The notes: generated from the letters alone by a model not told the origin. A stretch of 64,000 bases of DNA from Selenomonas sp. ND2010 (GCF_000702005.1 NZ_JNKI01000010.1:31757-95756), one strand, 5' to 3'. Shown: positions 52,716-62,955, numbered from the stretch's first letter. Numbers and translations are program-made.

Positions 52716-52866
52716 TTTTACTTCACCTAAAAACAGTTCCGTATGATATACATCACATCACTATATTTATTATCCATCGAGGGAAAAATTCCTGCTGATT
52801 TTTATTTTTTTCGTAAAAAATATATTATTAATTTTTATTTTTTCATTGCAACGAAATTATATCCGT

Positions 52867-53349
52867 TTATATTCGTATCAGCTGTACCACTGGCTGCTGT
52901 TCCGGAACCAGCTCCGCCACCATAAACGATCCACGGCTGGCATCTCGAGGCCGCGCCACACTACCGGGATTAAGTACCGTAACCTCACCGATTGACACGT
53001 CAGCCACATGGGTATGACCATAGATGGCAATATCGGCAGCCTGTTCCGCGGCTGCCAGCACAAGATTTTGGGTGGAGAATCCCACACCATAAAGATGTCC
53101 ATGCGTAAGCAGGATGCGATGCCCGCCCAATTGAGCAATTACCGTATCCTCTAGCCGCGACATCGGCCAATCGTTATTGCCAGCAACTTTTATAACTGGC
53201 AAATCCGTCACCATTTCCAAATACTCTGCATCCATGGCAATATCGCCAGCAAAAAGCCAGGCTTCCACATCAACGGCGGCAGGATGCTGCAGCATCGCAT
53301 CCAGGGCGTTGGTATTCCCATGGCTGTCACTTACAATTCCAACTTTCAT
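52867..53349 (-). CDS. YfcE/MJ0936-family metallophosphoesterase
   Basis: 160 aa. The metal-binding blocks are VSDSHGNTNALDAML, FAGDIAMDAE, VAGNNDW, LTHGHLYGVG and YGHTHVADV. It is a phosphodiesterase of unknown natural substrate. The ATG at 53349 overlaps the rdgB stop by four bases, continuing the conserved Firmicutes order rph-rdgB-yfcE. Confidence 0.92.
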   Translation of the reverse strand: MKVGIVSDSHGNTNALDAMLQHPAAVDVEAWLFAGDIAMDAEYLEMVTDLPVIKVAGNNDWPMSRLEDTVIAQLGGHRILLTHGHLYGVGFSTQNLVLAAAEQAADIAIYGHTHVADVSIGEVTVLNPGSVARPRDASRGSFMVAELVPEQQPVVQLIRI

Positions 53350-53945
53350 TTCCAGTGATCCTCCAAAGCCTTGGCCAGCTCTTTCAACGCCTTGCCTCGA
53401 TGACTGATGACTTGTTTTTCCTCTAGGGTCAATTCCGCCATGGTACGCCCTGGATATTCCAGCGGATAAAAATACGGGTCATAGCCAAAGCCATTCTCCC
53501 CTTTGGCCAGCAGCTTAACCTGACCATCGCAACGCCCCTCTGCCGTCAAGACTTTCCCATCCGTCCCCATAAATACCAGTGCACAGCGATAATCGGCAGC
53601 GGACTCGGCCACTCCCGCCTTCTGCAATTCTTCCACCATCTTTTGGTTATTGGCAGCATCATCCGCATGATAACCAGCAAAACGAGCCGAATAGATTCCC
53701 GGTGCCCCACCAAGCACCTCTATCTCGAGCCCCGAATCGTCAGCGATACAAGCACATCCCGTCTGCTGCTGATAGAACGCTGCCTTTATTTGGGCATTCT
53801 CTGCAAAGGTTTTTCCGTCTTCCACAGCATCGGGCAAAGGTCCAAATTCCGCTAACGAAACCACTTCTACCGACAGTTCCTTTAAAGCCGCTGCCATCTC
53901 CCGTACCTTGCCCTTATTCTTTGTTGCAATTACGATTTTCTGCAT
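53346..53945 (-). CDS. rdgB: dITP/XTP pyrophosphatase (non-canonical purine NTPase)
   Basis: 199 aa. KIVIATKNKGKVREM opens the Ham1 fold; DDSGLEIEVLGGAPGIYSARF and GENGFGYDPYFYPLEYPGRTMAELTLEEKQVISHRGKAL carry the metal and substrate residues. It removes deaminated purine nucleotides. The ATG at 53945 follows GAGGAGAA. It is 16 bp after rph. Confidence 0.95.
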   Translation of the reverse strand: MQKIVIATKNKGKVREMAAALKELSVEVVSLAEFGPLPDAVEDGKTFAENAQIKAAFYQQQTGCACIADDSGLEIEVLGGAPGIYSARFAGYHADDAANNQKMVEELQKAGVAESAADYRCALVFMGTDGKVLTAEGRCDGQVKLLAKGENGFGYDPYFYPLEYPGRTMAELTLEEKQVISHRGKALKELAKALEDHWK

Positions 53946-53961
53946 GTCATTTCTCCTCGTC

Positions 53962-54708
53962 TCAGCCTTCACGGCCAACCAGCCATACCAACTCGCCACC
54001 TAAGATATCTTTTTGATAAGAAATCAGCTCACGGCAGCCTTTTTCCCCCAAACGGAGCAGTTCCGACATTTCCTCATGCGAGAACGGGCGACCCTCACCA
54101 GTTCCTTGGACCTCGACAAAGCGGCCATCGCCAGTCATTACCACATTCATATCGACAATCGCCTTAGAATCTTCCTCGTAGCAAAGGTCAAGAATCGGCT
54201 CATTCTCATGGCTGATACCAACACTGATAGCCGATAGAAAATCTTTTACGGGGAAGATATTTCCCTTTTCGTAAAACGTCGCACAAGCCTCCACCAACGC
54301 CACAAACGCACCCGTGATAGAAGCCGTGCGCGTACCGCCATCAGCCTGAATGACATCGCAGTCAATCATAATAGTCCGCTCACCAATCGCCTTAGTGTCC
54401 ACCACCGAGCGAAGACTGCGGCCAATCAGGCGCTCAATCTCCTGCGTCCGCCCCGATTGTTTTCCTCGGACAGCTTCACGCTGCGTGCGCACCCCGGTAG
54501 CACTAGGAAGCAGCGAATATTCTGCTGTAACCCAGCCTTCCCCAGTACCTTTCAAAAAAAACGGCACTCGATCTTCCACCGTAGCCGCACAGATTACTTT
54601 GGTATTTCCCATTTCAATGAGTACCGAACCTGCCGGATATTTTTGAAAGTGGCGATGAATGGTGTAATGACGCAGCTGATCCGCACTGCGGCGATCGATT
54701 CGTTCCAT
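53962..54708 (-). CDS. rph: Ribonuclease PH
   Basis: 248 aa, usual length. [46 protein letters not shown] and [24 protein letters not shown] (phosphate site and catalytic residues) are diagnostic. It trims tRNA 3' ends with phosphate. The RBS is AGGAGG. First of the rph-rdgB-yfcE unit. Confidence 0.97.
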   Translation of the reverse strand: MERIDRRSADQLRHYTIHRHFQKYPAGSVLIEMGNTKVICAATVEDRVPFFLKGTGEGWVTAEYSLLPSATGVRTQREAVRGKQSGRTQEIERLIGRSLRSVVDTKAIGERTIMIDCDVIQADGGTRTASITGAFVALVEACATFYEKGNIFPVKDFLSAISVGISHENEPILDLCYEEDSKAIVDMNVVMTGDGRFVEVQGTGEGRPFSHEEMSELLRLGEKGCRELISYQKDILGGELVWLVGREG

Positions 54709-54727
54709 AATAATTCCTCCTATACAT

Positions 54728-54755
54728 GAAAAGCCTTCCCCATCAGAGGAAGGCT
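54728..54755 (-). terminator. Terminator before rph
   Basis: On the minus strand AGCCTTCC-TCTGATGG-GGAAGGCT followed by four T, 14 bp past the CofE-like stop. Confidence 0.8.
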
Positions 54756-54768
54756 ATAAAATTCCGTC

Positions 54769-55428
54769 TTAGTTATTTTCCTGATACTGCTTGTAGTTCT
54801 TGATGATGCAAATCGGTGTTTTCTGTGATGCGTTACCGAAAGGATTATCAATCAGCAGCTGTGCAGCCTTCGGGCCATCGACTTTATCCGTAACACCGAC
54901 CACGCGGGAACGTTTGAGGTCATTGACGTCCGCAATCATCGCGCCAAAGCAGCCCAGTCGCTCCTGGATCTTCTTTACGACCTCATTCGGCTCGCCCGGA
55001 CCATATACGATGCATTTATCGAACGGAGGCATTGTACCCGTCACGTCATCAATCATAGCGGTTTCTTTGCCGCCCCAAACATAAAACATGCCGGACTTGC
55101 CAAAGATTTTTGCAATAAAGCCTGCAAACAGCGCAAACGCTACGCGCCACTTGCCCTCAACATTCATCAGCGACTGCATGCCATGCGGCGAAGCCAAAGA
55201 GCCATAATCCGGAATGAACCGGCAGCAGAACTGTGCTACCCTGCTGATTTTGAGGTCTTCCGGGCGTACATAACGTCCCTGCGTGATAGCTACTACGCTT
55301 TCTGCACAGCAAAGCAGGTCATTTTCACCAATCTTATCTTTCGTATAGCGTTCAATCGCATCAACGATGTCATCTTTCTCAGTCAGGATGCGCGTCGGCA
55401 CCGGGATGAGTTCTAATTCTTCTGCCAT
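54769..55428 (-). CDS. Coenzyme F420-0:L-glutamate ligase (CofE) family protein
   Basis: 219 aa. [48 protein letters not shown] is the CofE-like N-terminus, with [20 protein letters not shown] and [29 protein letters not shown] further on. In methanogens the family adds glutamates to F420, a cofactor not expected here; no other F420 genes are in the window. It probably ligates an amino acid to another acceptor. It follows an unknown membrane protein after 14 bp. Confidence 0.8.
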   Translation of the reverse strand: MAEELELIPVPTRILTEKDDIVDAIERYTKDKIGENDLLCCAESVVAITQGRYVRPEDLKISRVAQFCCRFIPDYGSLASPHGMQSLMNVEGKWRVAFALFAGFIAKIFGKSGMFYVWGGKETAMIDDVTGTMPPFDKCIVYGPGEPNEVVKKIQERLGCFGAMIADVNDLKRSRVVGVTDKVDGPKAAQLLIDNPFGNASQKTPICIIKNYKQYQENN

Positions 55429-55442
55429 TGTTTCGTGCCTCC

Positions 55443-55994
55443 TTAGTCCTGTACCAGCTGGACGTCTGCCAGCTTGGCAATCTCTTCAGCAGTAAATACC
55501 AAACGGATTTTGCGGTAATGCCACGGCGTACGTCCCGTCTCCATCCAGATGAAATCAACCGGCAGGTCGACCATATGGGAAAGCGCCTCCTTAAGGCTCA
55601 TCCCCTTGCGCGGCGTCAGTTTAACCTTGGCGTAAATGTTCAGTTTATCCTCGCCATGCGCGTCGCCCTTTTTCTGAATCAGAACAGCCTCGAAATACTC
55701 ATCCTCGCGCGGTTCCCCCTCGCGTTCTGCAATACCCTTGACTTCGATTCCATCATACTGCTCATACGGCAACTGAATGTGGTTGATGGCATCCATGATA
55801 GTCGCGCACTGCTTACCTTCATTATAGAAGTTCAGTTTTTTCGACAATACGATGCTGTTTTCATCCTGAGACTCCACTACCACTGGCGCACTCGCATCTA
55901 CACGAATGTCCTCCTTACCTACAACAGCCAGGTAAAGATTAGCTGCTACTACGGCCAGTACAATCAGACCAACAATAACGTATACGATTGTCAC
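55443..55994 (-). CDS. Membrane-anchored protein of unknown function
   Basis: 183 aa, not recognised. One N-terminal membrane helix ([24 protein letters not shown], about 2-25) precedes a soluble domain rich in acidic residues that alternates beta-like strands ([43 protein letters not shown]). There are two Trp in [21 protein letters not shown]. It lies 14 bp before the CofE-like gene and 27 bp after the thioesterase gene, so it is part of the murI run; the shared role is unclear. Confidence 0.7.
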   Translation of the reverse strand: MTIVYVIVGLIVLAVVAANLYLAVVGKEDIRVDASAPVVVESQDENSIVLSKKLNFYNEGKQCATIMDAINHIQLPYEQYDGIEVKGIAEREGEPREDEYFEAVLIQKKGDAHGEDKLNIYAKVKLTPRKGMSLKEALSHMVDLPVDFIWMETGRTPWHYRKIRLVFTAEEIAKLADVQLVQD

Positions 55995-56021
55995 AATTAT
56001 TCCTCCCTAGAAATCAGTTAG

Positions 56022-56453
56022 TTATTTCGACGACAAGGCCTTCTCTTTCGCCATTGCTGCCGCTAATATCCGATAGTATTTTTCCGGCAAACGAGTTATA
56101 TGTCCCGTTTCCCTGCTGGTAAACACATTCTGGGAATGCCCCGTCACCATGACTTCACCATCTGCTTTGCGGATAATCCGGTAGTCAAAGGCCATCTTAG
56201 CCTTAGTAAGTGCCGTGGGCGTCGTCTCAATCAGGACGACATCATCGAATTTCCCCGGTGAGACATACTTGGCACGTACATCCGTAATGGGAAATACGAA
56301 ACCATCATCCATCAGCTCCCCCAGCGTAATGCCAATCGAGCGCAAATATTCCACCCGGCCGATCTCAAACCACCGGATATAATTCGAATGATGAACCACC
56401 GCCATCGCATCCGTATCGTAAAAATTCACGTGATGTTCCGTAATGACCGGCAT
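56022..56453 (-). CDS. Acyl-CoA thioesterase (YbgC / 4HBT hot-dog family)
   Basis: 143 aa. NFYDTDAMAVVHHSNYIRWFEIGRVEYLR is the hot-dog fold signature, with Asp13 and Asp15 near the catalytic position. It hydrolyses short or aromatic acyl-CoA thioesters; the true substrate is not known. Between murI (84 bp gap) and the unknown membrane protein. Confidence 0.9.
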   Translation of the reverse strand: MPVITEHHVNFYDTDAMAVVHHSNYIRWFEIGRVEYLRSIGITLGELMDDGFVFPITDVRAKYVSPGKFDDVVLIETTPTALTKAKMAFDYRIIRKADGEVMVTGHSQNVFTSRETGHITRLPEKYYRILAAAMAKEKALSSK

Positions 56454-56537
56454 GCAATCCCTCCCGACGGAAATCTTATTTCCTTATTAATACAAAACAC
56501 AATGTATAGCCTAGAACAAATACTGCCTAAAGTCAAG

Positions 56538-57317
56538 TCAAATCCTATACATCTTCTCCAACCGCTTCAGATAACTCTGCAGCCGAAGGAGTTCTCTATC
56601 CTCCTTGACCAGACGACCGGAATAATAATACTCCACCGATGGACGATTATGTTCTAGTTGGTTGCGCTCCTCCAAACGACGGATAAGCTCTCGGACCGTC
56701 CCGTCATTGCCATCCACAAACTGCACATTATCCGGCAGTAATTTCCGCATCGTATCCTTAAAGTAGTTAAAATGCGTACATCCCAGCACCAGTGCAGAAT
56801 ACTTAGAAAAGTCAAAGCGATCAAACTCATCCATTAAATAGTCAGTTACGGCCTGCGATTCAAACTCCTGCCGTTCGGCAAACTCCACTAACCCTGGCAG
56901 AGCCAGTCGATCCACCAGATGGTCCTTATCCACCTTTTCGATGAGTAGTTCCATCTTGCGGCCCTTTACGGTAATAGGCGTTGCCGTCACCAACACCCGA
57001 TGCTCCCCATCCATATCCAGCGCCTTTTTAGCAGCCGGTTCCATGCCGATAATAGGAATATCATAACGGCGGCGCATTTCCGCTACGGCCACCGACGTTG
57101 CCGTATTGCAGGCCGTGACAATAGCCTTGACATCCTTGGTCATCAGAAAGTCAAAAGCCTCGGCCACAAAATCACGAACCTGCTCCTTGCTCTTGGTTCC
57201 ATAGGGAACATGGTCTTCATCCGCAAAAAACACAAACTGCTCATGCGGCAGAACCTTCATCGCGTGATGGAGCACCGACAAGCCGCCAACTCCCGAATCA
57301 AAAAATGCGATTTTCAT
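56538..57317 (-). CDS. murI: Glutamate racemase
   Basis: 259 aa from the ATG at 57317 behind AGGAG. The two catalytic cysteines are Cys70 (VTACNTATS) and Cys180 (VLGCTHFNYF); FDSGVGGLSVL is the N-terminal signature. It supplies D-glutamate for peptidoglycan. The open frame to 57362 has no ribosome site. First of the murI-thioesterase-unknown-CofE run. Confidence 0.97.
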   Translation of the reverse strand: MKIAFFDSGVGGLSVLHHAMKVLPHEQFVFFADEDHVPYGTKSKEQVRDFVAEAFDFLMTKDVKAIVTACNTATSVAVAEMRRRYDIPIIGMEPAAKKALDMDGEHRVLVTATPITVKGRKMELLIEKVDKDHLVDRLALPGLVEFAERQEFESQAVTDYLMDEFDRFDFSKYSALVLGCTHFNYFKDTMRKLLPDNVQFVDGNDGTVRELIRRLEERNQLEHNRPSVEYYYSGRLVKEDRELLRLQSYLKRLEKMYRI

Positions 57318-57389
57318 GCACTCAGCTCCTAAACGCATTAGTCCTTGCGAAAAATAATTCAAAGGCTATTATAGCAGTCCCCTTGCTAT

Positions 57390-57419
57390 TTGACAAGGCA
57401 TCCCTCAACCTGTTATAAT
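57390..57419 (+). promoter_or_regulatory. Promoter of the tRNA-Ser pair
   Basis: TTGACA (57390-57395) and TATAAT (57414-57419), both perfect, with an 18-bp spacer, 15 bp before the first tRNA. Confidence 0.88.
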
Positions 57420-57434
57420 ATATCTGTTCATTAT

Positions 57435-57523
57435 GGAGAGGTACTCAAGTGGTTGAAGAGTCCGGTCTTGAAAACCGGTAGGCTGTAACAGGTGCGTGGG
57501 TTCGAATCCCACCCTCTCCGCCA
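57435..57523 (+). tRNA. tRNA-Ser(TGA)
   Basis: Class II tRNA. The acceptor is GGAGAGG/CCTCTCC with GCCA encoded. The anticodon arm is CCGGT-CTTGAAA-ACCGG, giving anticodon TGA, and the T loop is GGTTCGAATCC. Confidence 0.97.
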
Positions 57524-57534
57524 TATAATTACAT

Positions 57535-57625
57535 GGAGTGGTACTCAAGAGGCTGAAGAGGACGGTTTGCTAAATCGTTAGGCTGGGTAACCGGTGCGGA
57601 GGTTCGAATCCTCTCCACTCCGCCA
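57535..57625 (+). tRNA. tRNA-Ser(GCT)
   Basis: Class II tRNA. The acceptor is GGAGTGG/CCACTCC with GCCA encoded. The anticodon arm is ACGGT-TTGCTAA-ATCGT, giving anticodon GCT. It lies 11 bp after tRNA-Ser(TGA), co-transcribed with it. Confidence 0.97.
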
Positions 57626-57635
57626 TACGAAAAGT

Positions 57636-57665
57636 AACGCCAGGTTTTAAACCTGGCGTTTTTTG
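57636..57665 (+). terminator. Terminator of the tRNA-Ser pair (bidirectional)
   Basis: AACGCCAGGTT-TTA-AACCTGGCGTTTTTT, perfect stem. It also lies just past the stop of the converging ABC transporter gene. Confidence 0.9.
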
Positions 57666-57673
57666 TTTTCTTC

Positions 57674-59803
57674 TTATTCTAATAATGACAATTGATAATA
57701 CTTACCTCTTTGAGCCATAAGCTCCTCATGCCTGCCGGCTTCGGCTATGCGCCCGTTTTCCAAATAATAAATACAATCACATTCTTTTACATCCGCCAGA
57801 CGATGCGAAATAACGATGCATGTTCTGCCTCGTTTTATTTTCGGCAGTTGTGTCCGCCAATAACGATCGGATTTCGGATCCAAACCACTCGTCGCCTCAT
57901 CAAAGATCAAAATCTCTGGATCCGCAAAAAGCATCCTGGCCATAGCTACTTTCTGCCGCTGGCCACCAGATAACGCAGCACCACCTTCACCTACCAACGT
58001 ATCGTATTGCTTAGGCAACTTCATAATAAAATCATGCGCGCCCGCCTCTTGGGCAGCCTTTACCACATCATCCATCTCAGCATGCGGCTGTACGAGTCGT
58101 ATATTATCACGGATTGTCCCTTGGAACAGGGACCCATTCTGAATGACAATGCCAATATGACGGCGAATCCAAGCTAGATCATATTTCTGGATATCTATGC
58201 CATCCAACAAAATACTGCCTGCATCAGGCTTTACCACCGACTGCAGCAGCCGAAGCAACGTAGTCTTCCCCGCCCCTGATGGACCGACTATTCCAATCAT
58301 GGAGCCTGCTGGCACTTCCATCGAGACACCATCCAAGCTGCTCCGCGGCGAATCAGGATACGCATAAGATATGGAACGTAACGACAAATTGCCGTCTACC
58401 CGATGATCCATCAACTGACCGCTCCCTTTTTCCACCGGTGCCTCTGCGATGTCTTTCATATAATCGATCGATATTTTAGCCTGCTGCCAATCCTGCCATA
58501 ACATTGCCAGCTGCACCAATGGCTGCATGACATTGTTGGCATATAGCTGAAAAGCCACTAAGGCTCCGACCGTAAAATCTCCAGCCATTATTTTGGGCAC
58601 TCCGAGCCACAAAATCAGAACCATGAGCAACTGATTCAACGTCCGGGTCAAGTTAATTCCTACCGCATTAACCCGGTCAATATCATAAGAAGCCTTTACC
58701 TGCCGAGCTATCTTCTCCTGCCAACGATTGACTGCTATGCGCTCTAGCACCATCGTTTTCACCGACACGATGCCACGCAGCAGTGCTAGCAGGAATTCTT
58801 GTTTCTGGCTCTCCAAAATGTATTTTTCACGAAGTTTTCGCCTGAGCCAAGGAACCAGCGCAAAGTTCAGCATCACCATACCAATGCCAATTGCCACGGT
58901 CAGCCAAGTCAACTCTTCGTTATAATGAAATAAGACGACCAAATACACAATCGAAAAAATAAGATTCAGCCCAGCTGACACTGCTGTTCCTAACAAAAAC
59001 TGCCGCACCGTACGCAATTCCCGCAAGCGATTTACCAAATCGCCCGCAGAAAACTGCAGCCAAAAGGATAACGGCAAATGCAATACGCGTTGCAAAATAC
59101 GGGCATTCAATACCATATCTATTTTTTCCGCCACATGATTGAGCAACAAACGCCGCAAAAACGACATCCAGCCTTGAAAGGCACACAGCAAAAGCATCCC
59201 AGCCGCCAAAAGATTCAGCGCTCTAACCCCGTGCTGAACCAACACTTTGTCAATAAGATACTGCATAAAAAGCGGGCTTATCAGCATTATCAACTGAAGC
59301 AGGCACGATAACAGCACTACAATACGCAAACTGCGCCACTGGCATAAAACCAACTGCCACAAATTGTGCCACGACACGATGGAAGCATCCGCTTTCTCCG
59401 AAGCTCGTAATTCTTTTCGGGAAAACAGCACCAATTTGCCAGTCCAGCACGCGCGAAATTCCTCCCACGTCCAGAACCAACGCTCCTGCTTATGCAAAGA
59501 AAAACCTTTGATTTTATCTGCAGCTTGTTGACTGACCATAATATACTCGCCGTTTTTCATTTTGGCGATTGCTGGCACGGGCGGTATAGCCACCACCTCA
59601 TCCTCACGCTGATACTCCAGCAAACCTGACTCAAGCCCCAACTCACGGGCAATACGCACCATAGATAGGTACTCCATCCGGCCCGTCGGTATAATATAGC
59701 TGCGCCGCAAATCCTCTGCCGTCATCGAACAGCCCAAATAATGAAGCACCTGCAAAAAACACGCTGCGCCGGAATCCCAAGCCGGTATTTCTCTCTCTGC
59801 CAT
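57674..59803 (-). CDS. Type I secretion ABC transporter with degenerate C39-like domain (HlyB/LapB type)
   Basis: 709 aa. Residues 1-130 are a C39-like domain in which the catalytic Cys is replaced: DSGAACFLQVLHYLG has Ser where peptidases have DCG, so it binds cargo without cutting. Five to six membrane helices follow (about 150-440), then the ATPase with Walker A GPSGAGKTT, signature LSGGQRQKVAM and Walker B ILIFDEATS. It exports a protein or peptide with the HlyD partner. Its ATG shares a base with the HlyD stop. Last gene of the operon. Confidence 0.93.
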   Translation of the reverse strand: MAEREIPAWDSGAACFLQVLHYLGCSMTAEDLRRSYIIPTGRMEYLSMVRIARELGLESGLLEYQREDEVVAIPPVPAIAKMKNGEYIMVSQQAADKIKGFSLHKQERWFWTWEEFRACWTGKLVLFSRKELRASEKADASIVSWHNLWQLVLCQWRSLRIVVLLSCLLQLIMLISPLFMQYLIDKVLVQHGVRALNLLAAGMLLLCAFQGWMSFLRRLLLNHVAEKIDMVLNARILQRVLHLPLSFWLQFSAGDLVNRLRELRTVRQFLLGTAVSAGLNLIFSIVYLVVLFHYNEELTWLTVAIGIGMVMLNFALVPWLRRKLREKYILESQKQEFLLALLRGIVSVKTMVLERIAVNRWQEKIARQVKASYDIDRVNAVGINLTRTLNQLLMVLILWLGVPKIMAGDFTVGALVAFQLYANNVMQPLVQLAMLWQDWQQAKISIDYMKDIAEAPVEKGSGQLMDHRVDGNLSLRSISYAYPDSPRSSLDGVSMEVPAGSMIGIVGPSGAGKTTLLRLLQSVVKPDAGSILLDGIDIQKYDLAWIRRHIGIVIQNGSLFQGTIRDNIRLVQPHAEMDDVVKAAQEAGAHDFIMKLPKQYDTLVGEGGAALSGGQRQKVAMARMLFADPEILIFDEATSGLDPKSDRYWRTQLPKIKRGRTCIVISHRLADVKECDCIYYLENGRIAEAGRHEELMAQRGKYYQLSLLE

Positions 59804-61179
59804 TACGCTCTCTCCCTCAAGAATTCACTCTTATACTTACGGAATGGCTCCAAGAAATATTCATAAATATGCTTAGAACGTGTTTTTATCTCAGCGGTGA
59901 CATTCATTCCGCTAAGCAACGGTACCTCTTCACCATCGACCTTTATCGTATCTGCCTCTGGCTCCAAGATAAGGCGATACACTCGGCCTTTATCCGGGTC
60001 ATCGACGGAATTCGGGCTTATATTTACCACCTTAGCCGGTATTGTTCCATATTTCTGAAACTCAAAGGTTTCCACTTTAACCTGCGCCGTCTGCCCCTCG
60101 TGCAGGAAGCCAATATCTTTATTCTCCGCCCATGCTTCCAGCTTTAGCGGCGTATCCCGCGGCACGATTTCCACCAATGGCTGCGCTGCTGTAACCACAC
60201 CGCCTACCGTGTGCACCGTCAAATTACTCACATAACCATCATCCGGCGCCACAATCTGGATCAAACGATTTTTCTCATCTGCCTTTTTCAGCTCTTCTTC
60301 AGCAGCCGCCAACTCTTGTTGAGCCTTCGTTAAATTCGTATTGATATCGAGCAGCCACTCCGCCGCAATCCGATCATAATCCGATTGCGCTTTATCTAAA
60401 GCAGCGGACTGTTCTCCCACGGTTTGCTGCTGTTCGTAATAAGCATTTTCTGCTGATATTCGTTTCGCCTGCTGATCGAGGTAGGTGATTTGCGCAATTG
60501 CGTTGGCCTCCGATAACATTTCATACCGATTCTCTTTATCTGCCTCAATCCGATAAAGTTCTCCATCTTTCGCGGAAGCGATCTGTGCCCCCCGCAGCGA
60601 ACTTTGTCCCTGATTCACCAAGGCTTTTGCCGCCATAAGCAGAGTTTTATGCTCTCCCAGCCGGCTCTGATAGAGATTCTTTTCATTGGCTATATCGTCA
60701 GCATCCGCCCCCTCTACCTTCTCTGGCTCGAACGGGCTTCCATCACGCTCAGCAGTAAGACGGGCAATCTCTAGGCGCGAATGGGCCGCTGTCTGTTTGA
60801 TTTTCGCCAAATCAGCTTCCGACATCGTAGGGTCAAGCTCCATGAGTACATCGCCAGCATGGACAAACTGCCCTTCCGATACGCATATTTTCTGTATGAT
60901 CCCCTTATCTTCCGCCTGCAAAGTCCGCACATAACCATCAGGAATCATCTTGCCCGATGTCACTGCCACCTCATCAATCGTTCCGAATATCATCCACATG
61001 AAAATCACTGCCACAAAAATCACAATCGTCCAAATGATAATTCTCCCTGCATACGGAGGCGGCGTCTCCGTAACAGCCACCTCCTCTGGCAAAAAAGTTG
61101 TTTGCCGCTTCGTAAACCTTTCCTCTGCATGCGGTTTCAATCGCCGCAATCCTTTACGAAATTTCTCCCAATTACTCAA
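59803..61179 (-). CDS. HlyD-family membrane fusion protein of a type I secretion system
   Basis: 458 aa. One N-terminal membrane helix (about 46-68) is followed by the barrel-sandwich edge (TLQAEDKGIIQKICVSEGQFVHAGDVLMELDPT), a long alpha-helical hairpin (about 110-300, coiled coil) and the C-terminal beta domain (GVVTAAQPLVEIVPRDTPLKLEAWAENKDIGFLHEGQ). It bridges the inner membrane and the outer-membrane channel. The start is TTG at 61179. A TolC-type channel is not in the window. Confidence 0.93.
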   Translation of the reverse strand: MSNWEKFRKGLRRLKPHAEERFTKRQTTFLPEEVAVTETPPPYAGRIIIWTIVIFVAVIFMWMIFGTIDEVAVTSGKMIPDGYVRTLQAEDKGIIQKICVSEGQFVHAGDVLMELDPTMSEADLAKIKQTAAHSRLEIARLTAERDGSPFEPEKVEGADADDIANEKNLYQSRLGEHKTLLMAAKALVNQGQSSLRGAQIASAKDGELYRIEADKENRYEMLSEANAIAQITYLDQQAKRISAENAYYEQQQTVGEQSAALDKAQSDYDRIAAEWLLDINTNLTKAQQELAAAEEELKKADEKNRLIQIVAPDDGYVSNLTVHTVGGVVTAAQPLVEIVPRDTPLKLEAWAENKDIGFLHEGQTAQVKVETFEFQKYGTIPAKVVNISPNSVDDPDKGRVYRLILEPEADTIKVDGEEVPLLSGMNVTAEIKTRSKHIYEYFLEPFRKYKSEFLRERA

Positions 61180-62955
61180 TCAGCCAACCTCCTGTGCATA
61201 CCACAATTGATGATAAAGACCTCGTTGCCGCAACAAACTTTCGTGCGTTCCTTCCTCAACAATCCTGCCATCATCCATAACCAAAATCCTATCGAATTCT
61301 TTCACATTATGCAGCCGATGGGTCACCGTCAACATAGTCATCCCTGCAAATCTCGTCCGCAAATTCGCAAAAACTGCAGCTTCCGTCCGATAATCCAAGG
61401 CACTCGTCGCCTCATCCAATATAAGCACCTGCGGTTTTTTTAACAGGACCCGGGCCAGAGCCAGTCTTTGACGCTGGCCCCCCGAAATATTGCTGCCATC
61501 CTCTTTTATCCGCGTTTCATAGCCCTGCGGCAAATCACGAATGAAGTCATCCGCACCAGCCATTACCGCAGCTTGGCGAATCTCTTCATCTGTCGCCTCC
61601 GGCAGGCCCAACGCTATATTTTCACGCACAGTAAGAGGAAACAGCTGACTTTCCTGCAAAGCATAGCCAATATGCTGCCGCAGCCAAGGGAGCCGCAACC
61701 GCCTGATATTCACGCCATCAAGAAAAATCCCCCCTTGTTGCCAATCAAAAAGGCGCGGCAGCAATTGGACTAAGGTAGACTTTCCCGAACCAGAATGGCC
61801 GACAACCCCTACATGTTCTCCCGCCCTTATATGCATCGTAATATTCTTCAAAACCGCAGCCCGCTGCTTAGGGTAGGCAAAAGTAACCCGAGCAAAGCGA
61901 ATATCACCACATATCTTAGGCAACCGTCTACCGCTCAAGGGAAAGATTGGCTCCGGAGCCGTCCCCAAAACATCTTGCAAACGATTCAAAGACAACGCCA
62001 TTTGCTGGCAGGCCTGCCATATATGGGAAAGCCTCAGCAATGGTGCTGCTGCCTGATGCGCCAGCATCTGAAATGCCACAAACTGACCAATAGTAACCGT
62101 CCCGCCAATGACCAGCCAGCCACCAAACCAAATCAAAATATAACTGCTTATCCCCTGGGTCGCCTGCACCCCTTCCTGTAGTGCAGTTCCTAATTTCGCA
62201 CGGGAAAAATTCTTTTCCACCACTTGCTGCAGCAATCGCTCGCCACGATAACGAAAAGCCGGCTCAGCACCAAGAGAACGCACCGTTTCCATACCATGGA
62301 TCATTTCTACTAGGAAGGCCCGGTTACGCGCTTCTGCTCCCCATTGCTCGCGTATCAATTTACGGTATAAGGGAGCTCCACCATAATTTATGCCCGCTAA
62401 AACTGGTACTGTCAAAAAAGCGACCAAAGCTAATGGCCAGCAATAATAGAACATCAAACCAAAAAAGATAAATGCAAAAAATACATCAATACAGGCATTT
62501 ACCACAGTATTCGTCAAAAACTGACGAATATTTTCCATTGCATATACTTTCATCAGTACATTGCCAATCCGCCGCTGTGTAAAAAAAGACAAGGGCAGCT
62601 GAATCAAGTGGTGCATAAACTGCGCCCCCAGTATAAGTTCCACCTTGCCAGCCGTATGCGCAAACAAAATACGGCGGCTGCAATCCATGAGCAATTGAAA
62701 AAGTAAAACAAACAGCAAACCACCACAAAGAACGTTAAGCGTAACCATACCGTGATTGACAATAACTTTATCGATAATCACCTGTGTGACCAGCGGCAAA
62801 ACAACCCCCATTGCCTGAAAGACACCTGCCGCCAGAAATATTTCCAACATATAGCGCCGATAACGAAGTATCGGCCGCACAATCCAAGGCAGATTAAACT
62901 GCCTCCACCCCCAGACAGCCTTCGCCCACAAATTCCTTCCCATAACCATTTTCAT
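61180..62955 (-). CDS. ABC transporter permease-ATPase (second type I half-transporter, no peptidase domain)
   Basis: 591 aa. Six membrane helices in the first 320 residues (VFQAMGVVLPLVTQVIIDKVIVNHG is the usual T1SS/bacteriocin start), then the ATPase: Walker A GHSGSGKST, signature ISGGQRQRLAL, Walker B VLILDEATS. There is no C39-like domain. Two different half-transporters flanking one hlyD suggest a heterodimer or two alternative exporters. The ATG overlaps the stop of the upstream gene by one base. Confidence 0.93.
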   Translation of the reverse strand: MKMVMGRNLWAKAVWGWRQFNLPWIVRPILRYRRYMLEIFLAAGVFQAMGVVLPLVTQVIIDKVIVNHGMVTLNVLCGGLLFVLLFQLLMDCSRRILFAHTAGKVELILGAQFMHHLIQLPLSFFTQRRIGNVLMKVYAMENIRQFLTNTVVNACIDVFFAFIFFGLMFYYCWPLALVAFLTVPVLAGINYGGAPLYRKLIREQWGAEARNRAFLVEMIHGMETVRSLGAEPAFRYRGERLLQQVVEKNFSRAKLGTALQEGVQATQGISSYILIWFGGWLVIGGTVTIGQFVAFQMLAHQAAAPLLRLSHIWQACQQMALSLNRLQDVLGTAPEPIFPLSGRRLPKICGDIRFARVTFAYPKQRAAVLKNITMHIRAGEHVGVVGHSGSGKSTLVQLLPRLFDWQQGGIFLDGVNIRRLRLPWLRQHIGYALQESQLFPLTVRENIALGLPEATDEEIRQAAVMAGADDFIRDLPQGYETRIKEDGSNISGGQRQRLALARVLLKKPQVLILDEATSALDYRTEAAVFANLRTRFAGMTMLTVTHRLHNVKEFDRILVMDDGRIVEEGTHESLLRQRGLYHQLWYAQEVG

